A stretch of 7,721 nucleotides of DNA, taken from assembly GCA_002388885.1 (NCBI GenBank), contig DGNI01000199.1, positions 1-7,721 on the forward strand, written 5' to 3'. The position numbers and the translations under genes were made by a program. The notes under the pieces are model-generated. The model made no database searches. It saw only the letters and a program-made list of their open reading frames with translations, and was not told where the DNA came from. Shown here piece by piece: positions 1-5,849 of this stretch. The first letter of the stretch is position 1; every line of letters begins with the position of its first letter. Source of the DNA: Parvularculaceae bacterium UBA4496 (GTDB lineage Bacteria; Pseudomonadota; Alphaproteobacteria; Caulobacterales; Parvularculaceae).

Positions 1-99
1 GCCGAGGCGCGCGAAAAGCTGGTGTTCCTGATTGAGGCGAAACCGGTTGGCGATGCACGCTTGCGCCCCGGCCTCCCGGTCAACGTATCGCTGCCATGA
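1..99 (+). CDS. HlyD/YbhG-type membrane-fusion (periplasmic adaptor) subunit, C-terminal end only
   Basis: Only the last 32 codons are inside the window; the frame is open from base 1 and ends at TGA 97-99. The peptide ends with LRPGLPVNVSLP, a typical close of the beta-barrel/membrane-proximal part of HlyD-family adaptors, in which 'RPGM/LxVxV' is conserved. Such proteins are anchored in the inner membrane and link an ABC exporter to the periplasm or an outer-membrane channel. The identification is supported by the next two genes, an ABC ATPase and an ABC-2 permease, which follow in the order known from ybhG-ybhF-ybhS. The stop codon overlaps the ATPase start (ATGA, 96-99), which suggests translational coupling. 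The call rests on a short tail plus context. Confidence 0.75.
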   Translation, partial: AEAREKLVFLIEAKPVGDARLRPGLPVNVSLP

Positions 100-1043
100 C
101 CAATCATAGTTCAACTGGCGACCTCGCCATCGATGTGAAAGGCCTCGTCAAACGCTTTGGCGACAAAACGGCGGTGGACGGCGTCGATATTCAGATGCCC
201 GAGGGCGAAGTATGGGGCTTTCTGGGCCCTAATGGGTCCGGCAAGACCACGACCATCCGCCTGATCTGCGGGCTGTTGCAGCCGAGCGAAGGCGAAGGGC
301 GTTGTCTTGGCTATGACATCGCCAGCGAGGCCGCGCAGATCAAACGCGCCACTGGCTACATGACCCAGAAGTTTTCCTTCTGGGGCGATCTGACGATCCG
401 TGAAAATCTCGAATTCGTTGCGCGCCTTTACCGGATGCTGAACCAACGCGCGCGCGTTGACGAAACGCTAGAAACCCTGGGTCTGACCAAGCGCCAGCAC
501 CAGCTCGCAGGCGCGCTTTCCGGCGGCTGGAAACAGCGCCTGGCGCTCGCCGCCGTCACCATGCATCAGCCGCGTCTGTTGCTGCTGGACGAGCCGACAG
601 CCGGCGTCGATCCGCAGGCGCGACGCGATTTCTGGGATGAAATCCACCGCCTCACATCCGACGGCATGACGGTGCTGGTTTCGACCCATTACATGGACGA
701 GGCCGAACGTTGCGACCGCATCGTTTATCTCGCCAACGGCAGGGTGATGGTGCGTGGCAGAGTTACCGACGTGCTGGAAGAATCGGGCCTTATCACCTTC
801 CGAGCCGAAGGCGACGGCGTGCGCCGACTTGCGGGCGCGCTGAAAGGCAAGCCGGGCGTCGAACACGTCGCTTACTTCGGCGCGGCGCTGCATGTAAGCG
901 GCACGGACCGCGTAGCGCTCGAAAAGTCCGTAAACGAAGCATCAAGTCCCGATGTCGAGTGGCGCGAGGCGCGCGTGAGCCTCGAGGACGCCTTTATCGC
1001 ACTGATGGCCCGCGCGGGTGAAGACGCCAGACTCCATGCTTAG
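96..1043 (+). CDS. ABC transporter ATP-binding protein (YbhF/CcmA-like, single nucleotide-binding domain)
   Basis: This is the 315-residue cytoplasmic ATPase of an ABC-2 exporter; it hydrolyses ATP to drive the permease encoded next. All motifs are present in order: Walker A GPNGSGKT (44-51, with K50), Q-loop Gln91 in YMTQKFSF, signature LSGGWKQRL (141-149), Walker B LLLLDEP (161-167, with D165 and catalytic E166), D-loop around AGVDP (169-173) and H-loop His198 in STHYMDEAE. Trp in place of the usual Gln or Met after LSGG is, as I recall, usual for the YbhF-like branch. Residues after about 225 form the C-terminal regulatory extension of this group. E. coli YbhF carries two ATPase domains in one chain, while this protein has one, so two copies presumably pair. 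The start overlaps the upstream stop by four bases. Substrate unknown; YbhF-type systems are linked to export of drugs or cations. Confidence 0.95.
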   Translation: MTNHSSTGDLAIDVKGLVKRFGDKTAVDGVDIQMPEGEVWGFLGPNGSGKTTTIRLICGLLQPSEGEGRCLGYDIASEAAQIKRATGYMTQKFSFWGDLTIRENLEFVARLYRMLNQRARVDETLETLGLTKRQHQLAGALSGGWKQRLALAAVTMHQPRLLLLDEPTAGVDPQARRDFWDEIHRLTSDGMTVLVSTHYMDEAERCDRIVYLANGRVMVRGRVTDVLEESGLITFRAEGDGVRRLAGALKGKPGVEHVAYFGAALHVSGTDRVALEKSVNEASSPDVEWREARVSLEDAFIALMARAGEDARLHA

Positions 1044-1055
1044 GAGGGTCCACGC

Positions 1056-2207
1056 ATGAGCCGCGGCGGCAATATAAACGCCGGCGTTCTTGACCGGATC
1101 ACGGCGATTTTCGTCAAGGAAACGGTGCAGATGCGGCGCGACCGGCTGACCTTCGGGATGATGTTCGGCCTGCCGATCATTCAGCTCATTCTCTTCGGCT
1201 TCGCCATTAATATGGATCCGAAAAACCTGCCCACCGCGATCCATGTCGAGGAGCAAACGCCGATCACGCGCACGCTGGTTCAGGCGCTTGAGACATCCGG
1301 TTATTACGACATCGTGCGGGAAATCGATGATCCGCGCGAGACGGCGGCGTTGCTCGCCAGCGGCGAGGTGACGTTCGTCGTCATTATTCCGTCAGGGTTT
1401 ACGGAGCGCCTCATTCGCGGCGACCGTCCGCAGCTTCTGATCGAAGCGGATGCGTCCGACCCGGCGGCGGCGTCCAACGCCATAGCCAGCGCCGAAATGA
1501 TTTTGAACCGCGCGCTTCGGCATGACCTCAAAGGCCCGCTTGCCTCGCTGGCGCAAGGGCCCGGGCCGTTCGAACTTGTGGTGCATTCACGCTACAACCC
1601 TGAGCGCATCACGCAATATAACATCGTACCCGGACTGTTGGGCGTAATTCTCACGATGACGCTTGTGATGATCACCGGCATGGCCATGACGCGCGAGGCC
1701 GAACGCGGCACGCTTGAAAACCTCCTCGCCATGCCGGCGCATCCCATTGAAGTGATGATCGGCAAGATCGGACCTTATGTGATGGTTGGCGCCGCGCAGA
1801 CCGCGGTGGTGCTGCTGGCGGCGCTTGTTATTTTCAAAACACCGTTCGCCGGCGCTTTATGGCTGCTGATCCTCGGTGTTACGATTTTTGTCGTCGCCAA
1901 CCTCGCCATCGGCTTCACGTTCTCGACAATCGCCCGCTCGCAGATGCAGGCGATGCAACTGACGTTCTTTTTCTTTTTGCCCTCGCTCTTGCTTTCCGGT
2001 TTCATGTTTCCGTTTCGCGGCATGCCCGGCTGGGCGCAGACGCTTGGGGAGGTTCTGCCGCTTACTCATTTCCTGCGGATCGTGCGCGGGGTGATGCTTA
2101 AAGGCGCCGGATTTTCAGACCTCGATATGGAATTTGTTGCGCTTTTTGCTTTCACGGCTTTCGCCATCGTTCTCGCCATGGCCCGCTATCGAAGGACGCT
2201 GGACTAA
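1056..2207 (+). CDS. ABC-2 type transporter permease (YbhS/YbhR-like)
   Basis: This 383-residue inner-membrane protein forms the channel part of the exporter. Its layout is that of the ABC2_membrane_3 group: one N-terminal membrane segment (about 33-52), a large periplasmic domain (about 53-185), then five hydrophobic segments at about 189-210, 238-260, 266-290, 300-320 and 358-376. The family motif NPERITQYNIVPGLLG (181-196) opens the membrane domain. The segment EAERGTLENLLAMP (214-227) is the conserved cytoplasmic loop that contacts the ATPase. A strong Shine-Dalgarno AGGAGGG (1042-1048) overlaps the ATPase stop codon and lies seven bases before the ATG. Known ybh operons encode two permeases (YbhS and YbhR); no second one follows here, so this one probably works as a homodimer. 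No convincing terminator is seen after the stop; the GGCGCGCC at 2208-2215 is a short palindrome without a T-tract. Confidence 0.93.
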   Translation: MSRGGNINAGVLDRITAIFVKETVQMRRDRLTFGMMFGLPIIQLILFGFAINMDPKNLPTAIHVEEQTPITRTLVQALETSGYYDIVREIDDPRETAALLASGEVTFVVIIPSGFTERLIRGDRPQLLIEADASDPAAASNAIASAEMILNRALRHDLKGPLASLAQGPGPFELVVHSRYNPERITQYNIVPGLLGVILTMTLVMITGMAMTREAERGTLENLLAMPAHPIEVMIGKIGPYVMVGAAQTAVVLLAALVIFKTPFAGALWLLILGVTIFVVANLAIGFTFSTIARSQMQAMQLTFFFFLPSLLLSGFMFPFRGMPGWAQTLGEVLPLTHFLRIVRGVMLKGAGFSDLDMEFVALFAFTAFAIVLAMARYRRTLD

Positions 2208-2370
2208 GGCGCGCCGGATTATTTATGGCGACACGAAACGCCTCGTCCCGATCCAAACAAGCACGGTTCGAAGAAAAACGGAGCCTTTGCGCGCAATACT
2301 TTCAAGCCAAGTTGAGGCGAACAGCATAAAACCGCCAACACCTGACCTCTTCTCCTGAGAGCAATATTGT

Positions 2371-2399
2371 TTGAATTCCAGAACGGAATGCGGGATTAT
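2371..2399 (+). promoter_or_regulatory. Weak sigma-70-like promoter candidate for the HEXXH protein gene
   Basis: TTGAAT (2371-2376) and GATTAT (2394-2399) are separated by 17 bases. Each hexamer matches the consensus at four of six positions. The pair lies in the AT-rich half of the intergenic region, about 68 bases before the ATG at 2467. The match is modest, and AT-rich DNA gives such pairs by chance. Confidence 0.25.
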
Positions 2400-2404
2400 A
2401 TATG

Positions 2405-2420
2405 TTATTAATAGTAATAA
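2405..2420. repeat. Perfect TTATTA-ATAG-TAATAA palindrome, possible operator
   Basis: Two 6-bp arms (2405-2410 and 2415-2420) are exact reverse complements with a 4-base centre. They sit just downstream of the candidate -10 hexamer and about 50 bases before the gene start, a position suited to a repressor site. A second, wider pair, GCAATAT (2361-2367) and ATATTGC (2426-2432), flanks the same area. Low sequence complexity means both may be chance. Confidence 0.3.
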
Positions 2421-2466
2421 TTGTGATATTGCATGACCTTGGCTTATCCGAACGGGGATGGAGTGA

Positions 2467-3579
2467 ATGTATAATCGTACAATTTTCCTGCTTTTGAGCG
2501 TCCTTATATTGAAAGGCATGACGTCGTTCGCGTATGCGGAGACAGAAGATTACAACTACAATACGATTGCCATGACGGGCGACTTGTCAGCTGCCGAAAA
2601 GGCTTTGTCATTCGCAAAGGATGAGGCTGGAAACGAACGCGCGGAAAAATTCAGGGAACGGTTCGTAGAAAGAACGTCCGGACTGGTCCTTGAATCAATC
2701 GAAGATGACGTTGTGCGCAACATCGCCGCCGCTTACCAGGAGTATTGGCGCGACACGCTCCTGGAGCCGCAACGCCGCGACCAACTCGAGGTTGAGCTTT
2801 TTCGTAGGACCCATGAGGTTTTGGCTCCGATAGGAGTGAACAGGGTCTTAAACAGCCCTCAGGAAATCGAATATTTTGAAAGCCACCTTGAAGAATCAAG
2901 GAACGACCGCGGCTGGGCCATGATGCGCCTGAAATACATTATTGAGGATCGCGGGTATCAGGCCCTTGCCGGAAGAACCGCTCCCCTGCTCGAACTTATG
3001 CTTTGGCGCGAAACCCGATCCGTTACAGAGCCTATAGAAATCACTGACGGCGTGCAGTTGTTGAACCTTCATTATCTCGAAGACTTTATCGTGCCGGGAT
3101 GGTTGAGTTACGCAACATTTGGCGAGAGTGAGTCAGCGGGTTGGGCGAATAGCGAAGGCATCTTCATAATTCCGCACGCCTATGATGATATCGAAGGGGA
3201 AACCTTCCAGCTTTCTTTAAAGCATGAGGCTCGTCACTATGCGGATGTTTCGAAATATCCAAATATTAGCGGGGCGGATCGTGAATATCGTGCAAAACTG
3301 ACAGCGCTGGTTTTCGCCGAGACAGATATGAAGCGACTGCTTAGCAGCCATCAACGGGAAGCCGTTTACGAGGATGTTCCCCACCCGCTTGCGAACTGGT
3401 TAGTCATGAAAGATTTGGCGAATGAGATTTATGGTGCCGACGCGCCACAAGAATGGTGGCTAAGTGTGGATTACAAGCCCGTTCAGGCGGCGGCGCGAAA
3501 ACTTCTTGAAGTAAATACAAGCCGATTGGATGCATTGGGCGCGTTAGAAACTCAAGGCGTTATGCGCCTCACAGAATAG
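2467..3579 (+). CDS. Exported protein of unknown family with HEXXH motif, putative metallopeptidase
   Basis: I do not recognise a named family. The 370-residue product starts with a signal peptide: Arg4, a hydrophobic core at 6-15, and a likely cleavage after FAYA (21-24). The mature part is helical and charged. Its most informative segment is LKHEARHYADV (251-261), which contains HEXXH at 253-257 with His253, Glu254 and His257. DREYRAKL follows, with Glu273 placed 16 residues after His257 as a plausible third zinc ligand, as in gluzincin-type peptidases. A downstream HPLANWLVMKDLANEIYG region (306-323) looks conserved-like. From this I infer a secreted or periplasmic zinc peptidase, or a protein derived from one; activity is not shown. 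GGAG (2460-2463) lies only three bases before the ATG and GGGGA (2454-2458) eight bases before. This start is preferred because the next Met (residue 18) would cut away the signal peptide. The gene stands alone and looks less GC-rich than the transporter genes. Confidence 0.85.
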   Translation: MYNRTIFLLLSVLILKGMTSFAYAETEDYNYNTIAMTGDLSAAEKALSFAKDEAGNERAEKFRERFVERTSGLVLESIEDDVVRNIAAAYQEYWRDTLLEPQRRDQLEVELFRRTHEVLAPIGVNRVLNSPQEIEYFESHLEESRNDRGWAMMRLKYIIEDRGYQALAGRTAPLLELMLWRETRSVTEPIEITDGVQLLNLHYLEDFIVPGWLSYATFGESESAGWANSEGIFIIPHAYDDIEGETFQLSLKHEARHYADVSKYPNISGADREYRAKLTALVFAETDMKRLLSSHQREAVYEDVPHPLANWLVMKDLANEIYGADAPQEWWLSVDYKPVQAAARKLLEVNTSRLDALGALETQGVMRLTE

Positions 3580-3620
3580 TTTGTTATGACCGCGTTAAGG
3601 TAACATTTTGCGTTCGTTCG

Positions 3621-3761
3621 GCCGCCCGTGCCAGCGACCGGATTTTCCATGTGCTGAAAGAGTCTGGGCTCGATCTGTCATCGCCGGAACCCTATCGGAT
3701 GGCTGGCCAGTATGCGCAAAACCTGCTGGACTAGTTAGAGGCCGCCATCGAAACGCAATAG
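3621..3761 (+). pseudogene. Possible remnant of a small gene, interrupted by TAG at 3732-3734
   Basis: In one + frame the gap between two intact genes reads like a real, mostly helical peptide: ARASDRIFHVLKESGLDLSS, then PEPYRMAGQYAQNLLD, a TAG at 3732-3734, and LEAAIETQ before a second TAG (3759-3761). If the first TAG were CAG, the text would run on as LLDQLEAAIE, a natural helix, so a single C-to-T change could have broken it. No good start codon or ribosome-binding site is visible upstream; the frame simply stays open back into the end of the preceding gene. Family unknown. It could also be chance coding-like sequence. The rest of the 3580-3813 gap shows no clear terminator or promoter. 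Confidence 0.35.
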
Positions 3762-3813
3762 GTGGACCGGCCTGATCCGGAAATGCAGCCTGGCCTAGAG
3801 AAACGGGAGAGAT

Positions 3814-4569
3814 ATGCCGCGCCTTGAACGACTCGAATATTTTTCGAGCAGGCCGGAAGGGCTGCTCTTGTTTGACACCTATCACGGTGCGTGCAGCGCC
3901 CTTCCCATCCACCGTCATTATGAGGCTTATGCGTCATTCGTTCTGTTTGGCGCGTATGAAGAATACAGCGTAGACGGGCGGTATAATTTTGACGCCGGGT
4001 GTCTCGTTGTGCATCCGACCTACCATGCCCATGGCAATATATTCCTCAATGGAAATGCTCGAATACGCGGTATCAAGCTTTCATCGCTCAACGCGGGCGG
4101 GCAAACTTTTGCTGGACGCGTGCGAAACGCGACAGCATTCGCGGCGCTGCTTAAAAAGCGCCCTGACCGTGCAGAAGAACTGGTGCTTGATGCAATCAGC
4201 GAGAGGAAAAACAGCCTTAGCCATGCGTCTGCGCCAGATCTTGCGATCGCAGCTGCAACTGCCTGGAAGGAAGGGGAAAGGCTGAGCATTGCTGATGCGG
4301 CGAAGGCTGCAGGCGTCAGCCCCGAATATTTTGCCAGATTATTCAAGTCCCATTACGGGCTAAGCCCAGTAGCGTATCGCGCGGAACATCGTTTCCGAAA
4401 CGCCGTGAGGATGATCGCCAAAGCTCCCCGCATTTCGGCTGCCGCTCATGCCTGCGGATATGCTGACCAAAGCCACATGGGCCGGGATTTTAAACGCCGC
4501 ACAGGCGGCACTCCAAGGGACCTTTTGAAATCAACAGATCAGATTTGTTCTATCGGCAAGCAGTGCTGA
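3814..4569 (+). CDS. AraC-family transcriptional regulator with cupin-type sensor domain
   Basis: This 251-residue DNA-binding regulator has two parts. The N-terminal part (about 1-100) is an AraC-type beta-barrel ligand domain with PIHRHYEAY (31-39) and YHAHGN (70-75), the usual histidine-bearing strands of that fold. The C-terminal part (about 155-240) is the double helix-turn-helix: helix pair one around SIADAAKAAGVSPEYFARLF (158-177), and helix pair two around ISAAAHACGYADQSHMGRDF (207-226), with the family's closing TGGTPRDLL (230-238). In the second HTH, GYADQSHMGRDFKRRTGGTP matches the family pattern G(F/Y)xDxSHFxRxFKxxxGxxP well. GGGAG (3805-3809) lies four bases before the ATG. The gene is followed after 40 bases by the serine hydrolase and after that the MBL gene, so it most likely controls them and perhaps itself. 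The inducer cannot be read from the sequence. Confidence 0.93.
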   Translation: MPRLERLEYFSSRPEGLLLFDTYHGACSALPIHRHYEAYASFVLFGAYEEYSVDGRYNFDAGCLVVHPTYHAHGNIFLNGNARIRGIKLSSLNAGGQTFAGRVRNATAFAALLKKRPDRAEELVLDAISERKNSLSHASAPDLAIAAATAWKEGERLSIADAAKAAGVSPEYFARLFKSHYGLSPVAYRAEHRFRNAVRMIAKAPRISAAAHACGYADQSHMGRDFKRRTGGTPRDLLKSTDQICSIGKQC

Positions 4570-4571
4570 AA

Positions 4572-4593
4572 TTTATTTTCGCCTGAAAATAAA
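4572..4593. repeat. Perfect 9-bp inverted repeat between regulator and hydrolase genes
   Basis: TTTATTTTC (4572-4580) and GAAAATAAA (4585-4593) are exact reverse complements around a GCCT centre. The repeat begins two bases after the regulator's stop codon and ends 16 bases before the hydrolase ATG. It could be a protein-binding operator or, in the mRNA, an AU-rich stem next to the hydrolase ribosome-binding site. It lacks the GC stem and following T-run of an intrinsic terminator. Confidence 0.6.
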
Positions 4594-4609
4594 AATAGCG
4601 AGAGCGTTC

Positions 4610-5812
4610 ATGCGAATATGTTTAATCGCGTTGCTTGCGTTTATTCCGCTTTCTTGCGCAGCAGAAGACGGCGCCCCGCAAGACAACGCAGAGCGCTTGC
4701 TTGATCTTGTCGAGCAAGACATGCAAGGCCTCCTCACATCAGACATGGCTGTCGGCGCCGCAATCGGCGTTATTGACGGCGACGGCGCCGCCTTCAGAAC
4801 CTATGGCGTTATGTCGCGCAAAACGGGCAAGCCGGTTACGACAAAAACGCTTTTCGAAATCGGGTCGGTGACGAAGTCCGTCACAGGACTCTTGCTGGCT
4901 GATTCTGTTGAGCGGGGCGAGGTTGCTTACATGACGGCAATTGGCGAGCTGTTGCCCGCCGATGTCGTTAAAGACATGGGTCCGGCGAAAGATATCTCAC
5001 TTTTAAGTCTCGCGACATACAGGTCTGGCTTGCCGGCACATGTTATCCCTGACGCCATCAACCCGCCAACGCCGAAAGATTACGATCAGGCGATCGTGAA
5101 CGGGACGGCTGAAGACGTCTACGCGTTTTTGAAAACCTACGATCCGCGTCCGACGGCCGGCGACTGGCTTTACTCAAACGGCGCCTTTCAGGTTCTTGGG
5201 CACGTGCTTGGGCTCAAGGCTGGAAAATCCTACGCAGAGCTGCTCGAGGAGCGCATTACGTCAAAACTCGGCATGGATGACACGGTCCTTTTTATGCCGC
5301 GCCCGGAAGACAATGAGAACGTGCCGGAAGGCTATGTGCGCTTCGATGAAAGAGGCATTCAGCAGCTTCTGAATCGCGGCCGTTACGGCGGCTATTTCTA
5401 TAACGGGTTTTCCGGCGCTGACGGCGGCATCGTGTCGACGATCGAGGATATGGCGAAATACGCCAAAGCGCTGCTGGACTCCGATCATATCAGTCCCGAC
5501 CCGTGGAGCCGGACGCTCGCGAAATCGATCGCTCCCTACGCGCCGCCAAGCCATCTTGACGCAAAGCCATGGTTGCCCACGGTCAGTGGTAAGCGGGTGT
5601 ATGCTTCGTCGCTCGGCTGGAACTATGGTGTTCATGATGACCACGTCTGGGTGCTCAAGGGCGGCGGCACAGTGCATTTCAAGTGCTTTGTCATTGTCAG
5701 CCAGACAATGGACAGGGCGGTCGTCGTCCTTTCAAACACCGGCATTTACGATCAGGAAATCGATCCGTTCATGCCCATCGTCAAAAAGGTCATGACGGCG
5801 GCGCTTGAATAG
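4610..5812 (+). CDS. Exported serine hydrolase of the class C beta-lactamase (AmpC/AmpH-like) family
   Basis: This 400-residue protein belongs to the serine beta-lactamase/DD-peptidase fold. It has the catalytic tetrad SVTK (Ser86, Lys89) in FEIGSVTKSVTG, the YSN motif (Tyr188-Asn190) in WLYSNGAFQVLG, and ISLLSLATYRSGLP (129-142), which parallels the LLHLATY..GGLP stretch of AmpC. The third box reads KGGG (350-353) where true beta-lactamases have KTG, so the enzyme may be an esterase, peptidase or amidase rather than a drug-resistance enzyme. The first 18 residues form a signal peptide (core LIALLAFIPL), with probable cleavage after SCAA; a lipoprotein at Cys16 is less likely because Pro13 sits where Leu is expected. 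Length is close to the usual 380-430. The ribosome-binding site is weak (GCGAGAG, 4598-4604) and close to the inverted repeat. It is co-directional with the regulator before it and the MBL gene after it. Confidence 0.9.
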   Translation: MRICLIALLAFIPLSCAAEDGAPQDNAERLLDLVEQDMQGLLTSDMAVGAAIGVIDGDGAAFRTYGVMSRKTGKPVTTKTLFEIGSVTKSVTGLLLADSVERGEVAYMTAIGELLPADVVKDMGPAKDISLLSLATYRSGLPAHVIPDAINPPTPKDYDQAIVNGTAEDVYAFLKTYDPRPTAGDWLYSNGAFQVLGHVLGLKAGKSYAELLEERITSKLGMDDTVLFMPRPEDNENVPEGYVRFDERGIQQLLNRGRYGGYFYNGFSGADGGIVSTIEDMAKYAKALLDSDHISPDPWSRTLAKSIAPYAPPSHLDAKPWLPTVSGKRVYASSLGWNYGVHDDHVWVLKGGGTVHFKCFVIVSQTMDRAVVVLSNTGIYDQEIDPFMPIVKKVMTAALE

Positions 5813-5836
5813 TAAGCACTCAATGCCGCCGAATTT

Positions 5837-5840
5837 GGAG
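5837..5840 (+). promoter_or_regulatory. Ribosome-binding site that fixes the MBL gene start at 5850
   Basis: GGAG within TTTGGAG lies nine bases before the ATG at 5850. The earlier in-frame ATG at 5805 overlaps the end of the preceding gene, has no comparable site, and would put 15 polar residues in front of a clear signal peptide. The downstream start is therefore preferred. Confidence 0.75.
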
Positions 5841-5849
5841 ACTCTATTG

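Noticed and set aside
2208..2215. GGCGCGCC palindrome right after the permease stop, considered as a terminator
   Set aside because: It has no loop and no following T-run; such an 8-bp palindrome is common in GC-rich DNA.
2134..2358. Open frame of 74 codons on the + strand running out of the permease gene
   Set aside because: It overlaps the permease end in another frame, has no ribosome-binding site, and its sequence resembles no protein type.
4640..4663. Lipobox-like LSCA near Cys16 of the serine hydrolase
   Set aside because: Position -3 is Pro rather than Leu, and a standard signal peptidase I site (SCAA) fits better, so I do not call it a lipoprotein.
5805..5849. Upstream ATG start for the MBL gene
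   Set aside because: It overlaps the preceding gene and lacks a ribosome-binding site, whereas the ATG at 5850 has GGAG nine bases upstream and begins directly with a signal peptide.
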